Positions 46,613 through 58,345 of a stretch of 64,000 nt of DNA are shown here, in pieces. This DNA comes from Epiperipatus broadwayi (Eukaryota; Onychophora; Udeonychophora; Euonychophora; Peripatidae). The stretch covers positions 30,265,725 to 30,329,724 of the forward strand of contig JAQFVV010000002.1 of NCBI GenBank assembly GCA_028023455.1, given 5' to 3'. A program made the position numbers and the translations under genes. A model generated the notes under the pieces. That model ran no database searches. It saw nothing but the letters and a program-made list of their open reading frames with translations, and was not told where the DNA came from. Position 1 is the first letter of the stretch. Every line of letters starts with the position of its first letter.

Positions 46613-47021
46613 CACATATTTATTGTAAAATGATAATTTGTAAAAAAAAAAAAAGATTATGGTTATGAAAAGTCATTGTCAGGGTGTTTTAGAAAGTTCT
46701 AAGAAATTGAGTAGGAACTTAAATTATAAATTTACTGCAGTTAATTTTTCTTTTTCAAAAATATTTTATTATAATCACTACATTTGTCGGCATATAGGAT
46801 GTCCCCCCCCCCCTCAAAATATGACTAAAATTTGTGGCAGTAATCAAAATCACAAGTTGAAATATCAGTCAGTCTAAAACTTTTGGTTTATGTTAATATA
46901 CGCGTATAAGTATTCTATAGCATTTTGTCCTTTAGTGAAACCAAAAAATATTTACAAATACACATGTATATAAACATGCATGTTTGTTACATACAGCTAC
47001 ACAACATAGTCATACTAAACA

Positions 47022-47690
47022 GGCAAAACACTATATATATTTTGCCACACACATCAAGCTAGAGTAATCAATGGATGCCAGAAGGCTTGTGCATAAAATC
47101 CCCATCTAGTGCCTACTCATCCAATATCCCCAAACTAGTTTCTGGCTTATGGCCTTCATCAGTGAGGAGCCTTGGATCTGAGAGCACTGCACATAGATCT
47201 TAGGATCTAACGCAACCCTCCAGCAGCCACCTTTTATCTCCATTTAACTACAAAACTACGAGTCTTAAATTGAAAACACCATAATGTTTTCAATCCAAGC
47301 CCATTAACTTATATAGTCATAAGAGTCTGAACCCAGTTCAGTACCCATACATTTTGGACTTGGATTGAAAACATTAAGGTGTTTTCAGTTTAAGACTCAT
47401 AGTTTTGTAGTTAAATGGAGAGAAAAGATTGTTGTTGGAGGGTTGCATTAGATTCTAAGATCTAGGTGCAGTGCTCTCAAATCCAAGAATCCTCACTGAC
47501 GAAGGCCATAAGCCAGAAACTAGTCTAGGGATATTGGATGAGTAGACACTAGATGGGGATTTTATGCACAAGCCTTCTGGTATCCATTGATTACTCTAGC
47601 TTGCTGTGTGTGGCAATATATATAGTGAATTTTGCCTGTTTTAACAACAGTTATGCACAAGCATAAGAGGTGGTGCCATGTCATGTTTAT
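47022..47690. repeat. Large family-A foldback
   Basis: The arms are about 300 bp each. Left: AGTAATCAATGGATGCCAGA, CCAAACTAGTTTCTGGCTTA, CACATAGATCTTAGGATC. Right: the same blocks inverted, ending with TATCCATTGATTACTCTAGC. The turn is near 47350-47370. Of all copies in the window this shows the foldback design best. Its ends ACAGGCAAAACACTATATAT and ATATAGTGAATTTTGCCTGT pair. Confidence 0.8.
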
Positions 47691-47912
47691 AGTCATACTA
47701 ATATATATATACTCTCATAATCATATCACTATCAGAGCAAAATATTCAAAATAACTTAATATTCTCATCATTTTAAAAAAATTATTTAAAATATAGCTTA
47801 ATATACGAAAAAAAGTTCTCTAAAAATATAAATCTATTCACAAGGTTAAGAAAAAAGACAATCTTCAAAATATTTAGCTTTGGAGATGAATGTCTGGGTT
47901 TTGAGGGTGAAG

Positions 47913-48031
47913 ATTAAAAGGTACGTAACTACAGTGTTCCCTAGTGACATTTTTTGTAGCTATAAATAACTGCAAAATTAATACAAATGAAAATTCATGA
48001 AAGGGAACACTGTAGTTACGCACCTTTTAAT
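47913..48031. repeat. Short foldback
   Basis: The arms ATTAAAAGGTACGTAACTAC AGTGTTCCCT and AGGGAACACTGTAGTTACGC ACCTTTTAAT are nearly exact complements with a loop of about 60 bp. Confidence 0.7.
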
Positions 48032-48039
48032 TATTTTTA

Positions 48040-48105
48040 AAATGTGTATAAAAAGGTGCGTGTCTTATATGCCGCTGCTTCCTATATGCCAGCAAATACG
48101 GTATA
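48040..48105 (-). repeat. Probable DNA-transposon end
   Basis: On the minus strand: ACCGTATTTGCTGGCATATA and then CATATAAGACACGCACC. The style CCGTATTT...ATAAGACGCACC is familiar from the ends of widely spread animal DNA transposons, but I cannot place the superfamily. No matching second end was identified apart from GGTACG/GCACC motifs in the adjacent foldback. Confidence 0.3.
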
Positions 48106-48378
48106 TACTATTTGCCAAAACATTGGCTGCCGTGGGATTAATAAGTTTGTAAGTAGTAAGAAAATTTATTTGCCTTCCAAAGTTGATTGAATATAAAAAA
48201 TTAGGAGTACTGCTTAAATATAAAATAGTTGATTTATATATTAATAAAATCTTATAATTTGCAAAAAAATTACTTAACAAAATTTCATCACTGCCTTATT
48301 TTGAAACATTGTTAACATATATAATTTTATATATTCCATTGTTACTAATTTTCATCTTTTCTGAGCCAACGTAATATC

Positions 48379-48809
48379 TGGTAGAATGAAAATACACACA
48401 GAAAAGATAGTTTTTTAATAATATTTAACTTTATTACTGCCTAGCGTGCTTTCAATATATTTTTATTGTATCATATTCATGGCATATATATATATAGTGG
48501 TGTGATTAAGTAGTTATTTTTTAAATAACTGTGCATGTATTCAATTTTAATTTAAACATTTAAATAGACCATTTCTTTGAAATGGGTACATTTGTTTCTT
48601 TTTTGTTAATAGAAAAACAGTCATTCAAATTTAAATTAAAACTGAATACGGTAATAGTTAATTAAATGTTGATATAAAGAACTATTTAACCACACCACTA
48701 CTTGCCATGAATATGATATAGTAAAAATATATGGAAAGCGTGCTAGGTAGTAATAAAGCTAAATATTATTTTAAAAACTACCTTTTCTGTATGTACTTTC
48801 ATTTTACCA
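48379..48809. repeat. Long-armed foldback
   Basis: Outer arms: TGGTAGAATGAAAATACACA ... AACTTTATTACTGCC ... GCGTGCTTTC (left) and GAAAGCGTGCTAGGTAGTAA ... TACTTTCATTTTACCA (right). The inner part is also inverted (AGTGGTGTGATTAAGTAG against CACACCACTACTTG). Arms are about 200 bp with moderate divergence. No coding frame. Confidence 0.7.
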
Positions 48810-49149
48810 AATTTTATAGATTGCAGTTAACTTAATTGGGAGATGTTTGGGTTACTGTTCCAATATTTAGACTATAATGTAACCTCTAATTAAGGTATGA
48901 GCAAACACTGTGATTATTATTTATAAACCATTTTTCTAAATGAGTTACTTTTTAAACCTTTAATATTTTAAAATACAGTAAAAATAACCTACATGTACTT
49001 AATAATGTGAAAATTAAATATTATTGTCATCTGAATTCTAGGATTTCAAACTACTTCTTGGGTCCCATTTAGATTAGTTAATTGAAATTCTATAGTTTAT
49101 TTAACTCTTCTTAATATATCATATTTACATGTTCCTATTCGATTTTCTC

Positions 49150-49700
49150 TTCACCCATTGTCTGGTCTTAGTAGAAATTTTACTAATCAATTGCTGCTAT
49201 TTTGTATCAGCTATCTTTGTTACAGTTTTAATAGTGTATCAATTATTTGCCTACTGATTTTGCTCAAATTTGCCTCCTGCTCCAAATGAGTTAATATTTG
49301 AAAACGATTTGCAAGTTCTAATTTAAATTCACTGCAGCGGCTACTGTTTTTTTTAAATAATTTTTCTCTCTCTCGTTTTGCATTGACACGTATCTTACAT
49401 AATAACTGATGATCATTTCCAGTGTTGAATTTATTAAGAACATTACATTCTTGAAATATATCCATATAAAAATCCTCTACTTCTTCATCAGAATAAGAAG
49501 GGATATAATCTTAAATTATCTACATTTGGCATTTCTCATTAATTTGAATAACCAATCTTACCACTCTGACATCAATCTCCATAATGTTGTTATTCCATTT
49601 TATATATATAATGAATCCAAATTCATTTATGCTTCCAATATTTGTGCCTTTACAATAAACTACGTGTCCATTTTTTAAATCAATTGTCTTGTCACTTCAC
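49150..49700 (-). pseudogene. RTE-like endonuclease fragment
   Basis: The minus strand, with an internal deletion and stops, reads IYIKWNNNIMEIDVRVVRL and YSDEEVEDFYMDIFQE, then CNVLNKFNTGNDHQLLCKIR and VNAKREREKLFKK. These are the start (region before the YAPT/YSDEEVE segment) and the end (the SDHRLV block with the catalytic histidine, here NDHQL) of the APE-type endonuclease of RTE-class LINEs. It lies in a WDR26 intron. The reverse transcriptase part is absent. Confidence 0.75.
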
Positions 49701-51815
49701 AAAGTCCATCAATATCCTATTTAATAATAGACAATTATTGCCTCAATTCATGCAATCTTCGTTCATTTGAAAGCGATCTACAGTTGAAAGTAAATAAAAA
49801 ATCAAACAGCATCCTGTGTCTGAACTCAAGAGGATTCTCTTAGCATCCTCAGCCTTTGGCCACCAAATGTTATGGTGGCTGGTGACTTGACAGCCTCCTA
49901 GGAATAAGGGGCAGCGTTTAGTCTGTCATGATTGTAAATATCTATTTTAAAGAAATTTATTCGCAAACATATTCATTCTGCATTCAAGAAAACTAAACGG
50001 ATATTTCAATTAAGAATTATCAAGCAACTGAGAAGAAGAACCATGGCGTTTCTTTATCTTAAACTCAGAAATAAAAAGCCAATAAATTCATCACACTGGC
50101 TAATGTGTGCTAGTGATCAGCCCATCCATGTTCATATACTTTATGAATAATCACATAATAATAAATAGATGCAACAATAAGAATGTATAGAGTGAACATT
50201 AGGAATTTGCCCTGCTTAGTTCTTCTACAATCTCTAAGAGGAATCAAAGGGTCTCCCTTTCAGTTAATAGGAAACTCTTTTCTGCAGCCATAATTTTATA
50301 ATATATAAATTACAACTGTTGTAATTTGAAATGAGCAAATCTATAGATAAATGTTGTATAATCGATTCCTTATTGACAAAAATGTCTGAACCTCTGAATT
50401 TTATGGATTAATAAACAATAATAAAGGCAGGAAGACTAAAATTAGACATGACAAATTTAAATACAAAAATCAATAACTGTCGTCTTCATTTCAATAGTAT
50501 CATTTATTTATTACTTAGCATATAGTGTCAGCACATTAAAATTCAACATCAATAGTTCTTAACCAATCAAAAATCGACTCCTCCAAGCTACATGAAGCAA
50601 ACAGGCCAACAAGGGCCTGTTAAATTGGACGCTCCCTGTAAATATGCAACAGTTTGTAGTCTTCCATACTCACAGTTTGAAGTCTATAAATCCCCACATA
50701 TGCAAGATATAACAACATCTACCCTGATTTGTTCTGACTCTATTGATATTCAACCAGAGTTTTCTTGGAAGAGAGAAATCAGATACTCAGAGAGGAAGGT
50801 CAGCTACACTGGAGTCACTCCAGTCATGTGACCCCATTCTGCTGATATCGAATGTGGATCAGTGCTGAGAATTATCAGTAAGCCAAAAAAATTGCCTTAA
50901 TTTTAGACGGATCTTTGGGGAACTCTTCAGAATAAGATTAATATTATCTACTATGACAATACAATACCTTGTGGTTAACATGTAAAGAAAAATACAAATT
51001 TTGTTGGCTATGTCTTCTTTTTTTCTAATGAGAGAAAATGATGGAATTCAGCTGATTTTAATAATTTGTTTAGTGTCTCAAAAGAGACATGAAGCATTGT
51101 TAAATGATCTAAAAGTGATGATTTAGTTGAAAATAGCTGATTTTGTTTCACAATGAAAAACTGAATTGCTTTCTCATTCTCTAATAACAATAACATAGTT
51201 AGAACATAAATATTTTGACAATCAAGCATCTAATATACTAAAAACTGATTAAATGCTCGAATAAGAGGCCAAGAAAGAACGACCACCTGTCCTGAGGAGT
51301 CTGCCATATCACAAACAATAATATGCTAAACTGATTTTCATTCGCTTGATAAAATAAGAAATTCATTGCCAGTACAAATGCTATACTGCTAGTGATACGA
51401 TTATATTATTAGATTATGCATAGTATCAAGATAACTCTAACAATTACAATCGAAGCTACTTAGTCTTAATGTTTTATATTAGGCAGATAATTGACATTTG
51501 ATTAATCTAACTAGATCTCTATCCAAAAGTCAAATTACTAAATGCAGTCTGACAGAATTTTATATTTACTTCATATCCTATGTGGAAAGATAAATAAAGA
51601 GAAACCTTAAATGTGTGTATCTAAGTTGGTACTGTGGGCAATATCAAGAACCATCAATCAAAAAAACAAATTAGGTCTTATGAAGTTACGTGAGCTTTTT
51701 TAAGACAAGACGTTTGTCATAAAAGGTAATAACATTTTCTTTATTTCTAAACATATGCATGTAGTTTACTTCTATTAGCAGATACAATAAGTAAATAAAA
51801 TAGCTCTAACAAACT
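49701..51815. other. Intronic stretch with unassigned sequence
   Basis: It contains a G+C-richer block at 50580-50870 with an open frame of 79 codons, but no splice borders or known motif support it. A possible LTR-like block with GTTATGGTGGCTGGTGACTTG lies near 49868-49890. Nothing here could be assigned. Confidence 0.4.
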
Positions 51816-52215
51816 TTATTGATAAATGCCCCGAGAGAAAGCATTTAAAATCTGTATCTAAAAAAATATCCCCATTCCCAAACCGATTTCATGCTTTTGG
51901 ATATCCTCAGTGAGGCGGTAAGCATTTAAAATCTCTATCTAGAAATATATCCCCATTCCCAAACTGGTATAGCTTGAAACCGGTTTAGGGATGGGGATCT
52001 ATTTCTAGATAGTGATTTTAAATGCTTAACGCCTCACTGAGGATAGCCAATAGCTTGAAACCGGTTTGGGGATGGGAATATATTTCTAGATAGATTTTAA
52101 ATGCTTAATGCCTCACTGAGGATAATCAATAGCTTGAAACCAGTTTGGGGATGGGGGTACATTTCTACATAGAGATTTTAAATGCTTTCTCTCTCAGCAT
52201 TTATCAATAAAGCAT
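51816..52215. repeat. Foldback with tandem core units, family B
   Basis: Units of about 80-90 bp each contain ATGCCTCACTGAGGATAGCC, AATAGCTTGAAACCGG and TTTGGGGATGGG followed by TTTCTAGATAGA. Three units run on the plus side (about 51975-52190) and about two inverted units on the minus side (51830-51970). The outer ends TTATTGATAAATGCC and GCATTTATCAATAA pair. This design of inverted ends built from tandem subrepeats resembles foldback (FB/Galileo) elements of insects. Confidence 0.75.
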
Positions 52216-52952
52216 GTTAGAACTATTAGCAAGTTCATTATTTTATTTATCAGATGCAATAAGGCAGAACATATCATTTATAATCAAAAGAAACCTTATA
52301 GAACTTTAGCTAGAAAATTACTGAGAAATTTTGATGCATTTTAATAGCTAGACTGAGATTTTTTTCATGTTTCCTCAGTTTAGAATTAATCAAGAAGGCT
52401 TTACTTATCACCAAACTACTTTTAACACTCAGTCAATTACTCATTTAGATAATAATAGCTACAGGATAAAAGTCTAACGTTGATTAGTGATTTATTCCTG
52501 TAAAATGATATGAACTTACATAATTAGTAGGAAAATCTCTTATTCTTATAGAGCTGAGGCCACATTTAAATCGTAAAAAAAAAAAAGAACCGAACTCTAA
52601 CAATAGTTTAACTATGAATGACCTTCGACTTTAAAATTTTCCCATACTAGTACTCAGATGTTAAAAAATAAATCTAGAAATATTAGTAAACAATACTGTA
52701 TTCCTTATATACATACGCAGAGAAAAAATCATATAGCTTTATTGCTCTGGATTTCATAAAAAATTTGAGCACTGAATATGATACAGCTGAGCTGCAATGC
52801 ATGGGCGTTGAGCTCCAGTATTTGCCACTATCACAACATCAAATTATGCAAGGAAGAAAAAAAATTGTATTTGCATGGTTTACAAATATTCACTTCAAAA
52901 ATGTATTGGAGCACAATAATTATCAGATGTAAAGTACTATGTATAATTTTAC
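52216..52952. other. Intron sequence without recognised features
   Basis: Nothing recognised on either strand between the family-B foldback and the next WDR26 exon. Confidence 0.45.
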
Positions 52953-53031
52953 CTGAGTTGCAACATTTAATAATGCTAACCTCCCTGTATCATTACAAGT
53001 GAAAGACATGATTGCATGGTCTTCTTGAATT
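52953..53031 (-). CDS. WDR26: WDR26 exon, WD40 repeat 5 start
   Basis: A 79-bp exon with acceptor TTTCTATAG and donor CTCAG|GTAAAA on the minus strand. Begins in phase 2 (one base completes leucine) and ends in phase 0. It reads IQEDHAIMSFTCNDTGRLAL then LNVATQ, matching the DHPIMSF ... LALLNVATQ segment of animal WDR26. Confidence 0.95.
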
Positions 53032-53265
53032 CTATAGAAAAAAGAAAGAAAATAAAAAAGTACAACGTAAACATTTTTATGTTACCATAAAATAAGAACA
53101 AAATCTTACATATTAAAAAATTCATCAAAATTAATTGCTACATATTTATTCTTCTTGCACCCCTTTCTTGTAATAAACCAATATAAAAATAACATTAATA
53201 TATTGTTTCATAAGTTGTTTTCATTGTAATTTGATAAAAATTCCGTATTCAAATTTCATACTTAC

Positions 53266-53411
53266 AAATTATGATCTGTTAACTCATCAAAATTATAAGC
53301 CCTAATCCTGTGGTGAGTGTCCGATGCCAGCACAGTTTTGCCATCCTTTTTACATAAGAGGCACTGGACGCGAACCCCCTCCCAAGAGTCTAAAACATTC
53401 CCATCAAGATC
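53266..53411 (-). CDS. WDR26: WDR26 exon, WD40 repeats 3-4
   Basis: A 146-bp exon with acceptor TTTTTAG and donor AATTT|GTAAGT on the minus strand. Begins in phase 0 and ends in phase 2. It reads [20 protein letters not shown], then [20 protein letters not shown] and [11 protein letters not shown]26 family features kept are DLDGN, the [10 protein letters not shown] strand and ASDTHxRIRxYNF. Confidence 0.95.
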
Positions 53412-53759
53412 CTAAAAAGATAAACCAAACAAAAAATTATTACAATAAATAATGCCATAACAATATATTTAAATTTACAAACTATTGACATTATTTTAAT
53501 AATATAAATAAAAATTTTAATGTATGTTTCGCATAGAAATATTTAATGTGTGGAGTTATCTAATTATAATTACTTAATTAGAAAGCACTTTAACTAGAAC
53601 AGTAGCTAATGAAAGTCAATTGCAAAGTAAAACTGTCAGACGAATTGCATTCAGAAGGAGGACACATTTAATAAGTCAAAAGTAATAACAGTTATACACA
53701 TTTGTAAAGATCTTGATGTTTTTTAAAAAGAGAAATGCATTAGCTAAACAAATAAAAAG

Positions 53760-54335
53760 AATAGCTTGAATAACCACTAGACACCAGACGGCATAGTGCT
53801 ATAAAATCCTTACGCCCAGACTAGTTTCTGGTTTTGGTTCCATCAGTGAGAAATTAAGATTTAAAGTTAAAATAATGCATCTATGGATTTAGCGATCATG
53901 TTTTACTTTTCATACTATCTAGCCCAAAACCTGAATTTCAAAATAAAAATAATGTTTTGAGCTCAAGAAAACTCACTTGCATAGTTATATTGAATTGACA
54001 AAAATTCACTTTCTCATAATAACTAGCTCTAGGATCAGATGAAGAAAATTACTTTTAGAGGGATATGAAAAGGCTGTGACACATATTATTATTACTAACT
54101 TTCCTGGATGAAAAGCAGAAGGGGCCTGCAGTTGGCATAAAACAAGTTTCTAAATATATACTAACTGACATGATATCAAATCAAGACAATGATGCAAATG
54201 ATTGGCTTCAATTTTCACTTTAAAAGTTGTTTTTTTTTTTTAATTTGTAGCTGCAAGATCAAATATCAGCTTTAAATTCTAGATCTCAATGATGAAAGCA
54301 AAAATCAGAAACTAGTCTGGGTATATTATGAATAA
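53760..54335. repeat. Diverged family-A related foldback
   Basis: The left part has CCCAGACTAGTTTCTGGTTT and CATCAGTGAG; the right part, near 54290-54325, has the inverse CAGAAACTAGTCTGGG. The sequence between is mostly unlike family A. Confidence 0.5.
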
Positions 54336-54351
54336 ATAACTCAGGTTACAT

Positions 54352-54686
54352 GTAACTGAACAGGAAGTAACTGAAGCTTCCGGTGAGTTATATATGTAAA
54401 TAAACTCTTTAAAAGGCAGATGACACCATCTGTCCTTTTAGCATTTGTTGTTGTTATATATGCCTTGATCTTCTGAATATTAAAATGGCGATTCTTATTA
54501 TTTATTCTATAAATATATATATACAATCAATAGATCAAATTCACTCCTTTATTTAGAATTACGTAAATAAACTAAGCATATATAACAACAAACGCTAAAA
54601 AGACAGGGAGTATCATCTGTCTTTACAGAGTTTATTAACGTATATAACTCATCGGAAGTTTCAGTTACTTTCTATTCAGTTATTGT
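54352..54686. repeat. Foldback, family F (copy 2)
   Basis: Left arm: CTTCCGGTGAGTTATATATG, GATGACACCATCTGTCC, TTGTTGTTATATATGC. The right arm holds their complements, ending TCATCGGAAGTTTCAGTTAC. It matches the 10.5-kb foldback in order of blocks but is diverged. Confidence 0.65.
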
Positions 54687-54989
54687 AGTATTTTAATTTC
54701 AAGAAATATTTTAGATTCATAAGAATACTCCAGAAGTTAAATTTAAATGTACTAATTAATGACAATGGAAACTATTTAGGAATGAGTTATAGAAACCAAG
54801 AAAATGAATAGAGTTATATAATTAAAAGGTTTCTACAGACTGATTGAAAAGAACAGAAGAGCGAATTTTGAACTGATTAGAGTAAAGATAAAATCTTACG
54901 AAAATAATAGATCTGGAAAGTGAAATTAATTACTTTTGCAAAGGAATTTTTCTGATAAGAGAAAAATTAAACAACAGACTATAAAAACT

Positions 54990-55560
54990 CAGGATTGTAA
55001 AATTAAGTGCTCTTTTTCTCCATTATGTTGATGAAGTGCTATTGGGCTCGCAACAAGTATCGTCGGTAACCAGTCAATATCAGCTAGGGAATAAACCTAC
55101 GTTTCGGAATCTGAAGGTATAAAAATCTGACTAGTATTTAAAGCAGATGGTCCTGATCTTACTTTGTTTTATGTAAGCCTAAAGATCTCTTAGGTTTTAA
55201 CTTAGGAACTTGTAGCTTATTTAGCATAGTTGCAGAAAGTATCAATCCGTTAAATAAGATAGTAATTATCGGACAATATTGCAAGACTGTTTAAAGACTA
55301 AGAATTCGGTGATCATTATTTGTCTATACATTAATTATATTTAAGCTTGTGTATATATTCTAGTTTTGTGTTTATATCACTTATAATAAACCCTTATTAC
55401 TAAATTTAGTTTTAATTATTAATTAATTGTGGTTTGCTCCTTCTAGGGTCGTGGGTAAAAATACAACAGATACATTATAATATTATACCATCTGGTATCC
55501 ACAAACTTCTCTAACTTATAGAATATGGCTCCAGAACAAGCTGAAAAGAACTACTCTTAA
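54990..55560 (+). repeat. Possible LTR-like block
   Basis: A long segment of average complexity ends with CTCCTTCTAGGGTCGTGGG, then ACCATCTGGTATCCACA, which resembles a copia-type primer site (TGGTATC), and ATGGCTCCAGAACAAGC. AATAAA lies near 55385. No second LTR or polyprotein was found in the window, so the call is tentative. Confidence 0.3.
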
Positions 55561-55739
55561 AAGTATATAAGAAAACAATATGACATTATTGTTGCTAATA
55601 AATGGTGTTATAATAACTGATTGATTAGAAATCACGTTATTCACAAACCCAAGTGGCACTTTAAGCACAACAGTTCCATTTACTGACCAAATGGATTTAA
55701 AATTTTTTACTTTAACTGGCTTAAAATTGATTTTTAAAC

Positions 55740-55800
55740 GTTTAGTTCTGCGTCTATCATTCTAACCAATGTGCTAAACCACACATGACATGAGAAAGCG
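55740..55800 (-). repeat. Possible tRNA-like SINE head
   Basis: On the minus strand: TTTAGCACATTGGTTAGAAT GATAGACG, close to the pol III A-box region of tRNA-derived SINEs. The B-box was not found. Confidence 0.35.
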
Positions 55801-55974
55801 GCTCTGCATTAACTGAGCTCATGATTTATTATTTACTCTTCCACATAATTTTCTAATTCTTCCTGCCATCCATTCTCAGCTTAATTTAATGCTTCTAAAT
55901 ATTGCATTTGCTTTTTTTGTTTTTCTCTTCTGCATCTTAATTAACCACATTATTAATCTGTTACTTTCTATTTG

Positions 55975-56110
55975 TAGTTTATATATTGGGACTATTTTCA
56001 TCATCTAGTGGAATTGTTAAATGTTTTTAGATTATCTTTCTAAATACAGTACATTCAACTATTAGTAATTTCGCATAGATTACTAATATCATTAACCTAA
56101 TTGTTATTAA
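55975..56110 (-). repeat. SINE-S tail fragment
   Basis: Contains TTGGGACTATTTTCATCATC TAGTGGAATTGTTAAATG, the tail of SINE-S in the same orientation as at 41.93 kb. Confidence 0.5.
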
Positions 56111-56519
56111 CAGACAAATGTATTCAGAAAGGTTTAATGTAAAACTTGACTTTTTTCTAAAAACACAACAATTATGTTAAATGAGAAAAATAATTCCCAC
56201 ATATATTTACAAATAGAATGCAGTCATCACACACTTTTAGACAAATACTGTAACTTTCTATTCAATTATTTTTTCATATATGTTTCTAATTTTTTTAATT
56301 ATTATAATTTCTATATTTCCACCATTACTTTCTTTTTTTTTAATTTGTAAATTCATTTTTACATTTATATAATCATGACCAGGTTTTAGTCTACTTAAGG
56401 TTGCATTTCTTATAACTAAATTGATTTTGGATTAATGAATCTAATCCTTTTTCAGTTTTTGATTCACGTGGATCCACTTTGTAATTCCAATTTGTCACAT
56501 CTCACCTTGCCTTTAAATT

Positions 56520-57060
56520 AAAAGGCTGGTCCAGATCCTCGTCTTATCTAGATCGGATGGAGCATTCAACACCCTGAACTAATGCATATACAAATACGTA
56601 GTGCATAGCCAATGGCAAGAAAGTGCCAATAGGCGATGATACTCATGGAAACTGAATGTTTCTATTAAGCATGGAAATCTGGCAATAAATAGTGAAGCTT
56701 TTTGAAGGAAGGGTCAGAGAACTACTGGCACAAAGCTCAAAGGCAGAATTCATGTTCTACAGATAATAGCTGTTAAGCAAAACAGTTGACACAGTCAGGC
56801 AAGTCCACTTTCAGTATTGGAAGCTGTAAGAATCAAATCCCGACATGAGGTAACGTGTCAGAGTATAGCCAGAAGTGTCAACGTACTTATTCATAATGCA
56901 AACTGTCAGAGTATAGTTGGAAGTGGCAATGTACCTACTCATGAGGTAGGTGCAGAGAAGCCGGAAGTGTTAGGTAAAACTTATAAGGGCACGCTAAGTT
57001 CCTTCTTTTTATAGTTTACCTTAGAACTAGGAGCTATACCTCGCCAACGGTAGCAGGCGG
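56520..57060 (+). other. G+C-richer block with in-frame 48-bp tandem repeats
   Basis: Within a WDR26 intron. Two clear 48-bp units start at 56856 and 56904 (TGTCAGAGTATAG...), and a weaker one precedes them from about 56812. In one plus-strand frame they read CQSIARSVNVLIHNAN and CQSIVGSGNVPTHEVG, i.e. 16-residue repeats. No known family is recognised and there are no clear splice borders. It may be an internal part of a retroelement. Confidence 0.4.
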
Positions 57061-57466
57061 AATATAACCATTGTAAATATCAAAAATACGCAAATATATA
57101 TTTGTTTTCATATATTATAAATAAATATATTATAAAATGTATTTACACACATTTGTATTTATATAATAATCCCGATAAACATAACACAAATCAAAATATA
57201 CCAGTATTATTACTATTATCTATTTACTGACTCAAGGCAGAGAATTTTTCTAAAATTATCTCAATTTAATCATTATTATGCTGCAATAAATTAATATAGT
57301 TTATTAGTTTGCGATTAGTTCAATAAAGAATATGAATAAGAATCAATAAAAATTATTGTTGACGATAAGTGATACAATTTTGATAATAGACTCACTCAGT
57401 TATTAGAATAGCGAAAACTAAAATTCAGTAAAAATGATCATTAAGGTAAAACCCTGACATACATAC

Positions 57467-57586
57467 ACATTGATAAAATTGCCCTCTTGTGCCTCCTGTA
57501 ACAAATTTTTTGCCATCTTTGTGCCAGGAACAGCATGTAAGGCTATCCTCAGGAGAGTGGCTCATTTTGACTCGTAGATCCCCTGT
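57467..57586 (-). CDS. WDR26: WDR26 exon, WD40 repeat 3
   Basis: A 120-bp exon with acceptor TTTTCCAG and donor CAATGT|GTATGT on the minus strand, phase 0 on both sides. It reads [20 protein letters not shown] then [20 protein letters not shown]. The GQFYQCD join to the next exon is a hallmark of the family. Confidence 0.95.
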
Positions 57587-57672
57587 CTGGAAAAGAAAAG
57601 AAAATTTTATTTTTTCTACTTTAAATATATATTTTTTCCAATTTAACGAAATGTCACAAAGTGCTAAGTTAC

Positions 57673-57813
57673 CTCAACATTCCATATCCAGAGTTCTGAA
57701 CAGTCATCAGGACCACATGCCGTTAGATAAATATCATCTGGACTCCATGCAAGATAAGAGACACCATAAGAATGACCTTCAAATGTTTGTTTATGTCGTA
57801 ACTCATGTGTTTC
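57673..57813 (-). CDS. WDR26: WDR26 exon, WD40 repeat 2
   Basis: A 141-bp exon with acceptor TCTTTAAG and donor TTGAG|GTAACT on the minus strand, phase 0 on both sides. It reads [20 protein letters not shown], then [20 protein letters not shown] and LWIWNVE. GH, the SPDD turn and the GPDDCSELW segment agree with animal WDR26. Confidence 0.95.
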
Positions 57814-57915
57814 CTTAAAGAAAATTAAAGTTTTTTATTTTTGTAATATATTAGTCAACCTTTTTTAAAAATGTCTAAAGTATGAATAAAGTTTAATGAA
57901 ACTGTTAAAACATAC

Positions 57916-58054
57916 CATATCTATTTCCCAAATTATAACCGTACTGTCTTTAGAACCTGTGGCTAACTTGGTACCATCATGTGAAAATTTACAATACCAT
58001 ACTTCATCACAATGATCATTAAGTATTTGTGATGTTTCACATGGAAATTGTTCT
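57916..58054 (-). CDS. WDR26: WDR26 exon, WD40 repeat 1
   Basis: A 139-bp exon with acceptor TTTTTGTAG and donor GATATG|GTATGT on the minus strand. One base completes the arginine codon from the exon at 58346; it ends in phase 0. It reads [20 protein letters not shown], then [20 protein letters not shown] and IWEIDM. This is the first propeller blade, with the FPC..Q.L..H linker typical of WDR26/Gid7. Confidence 0.97.
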
Positions 58055-58345
58055 CTACAAAAAAACACAATCATAGTATCAAAAATCGTAATTATAAACT
58101 CATGTTAAAACCAAATGAATTATTTCATAATGGAAGCAAACAAAATTTAAGTATATTATTATGCTTATCTTTTCTTTTTTTTAATTAAATTTAATCAAAT
58201 AATATTTACAATATATTTAAATAAATAAACATGTTCAATATAGGTAAATGTATTTTCCATTGATGGATTTTAGTACAATTTTAATAAATATCAATTACAG
58301 AGCAAATACATTCAAAATAAAACTCTTATGTTAAAGACTGCTTAC

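Noticed and set aside
50592-50831. Possible exon of 79 codons
   Set aside because: No consensus splice sites at useful positions and no recognisable domain; kept only as an unassigned block.
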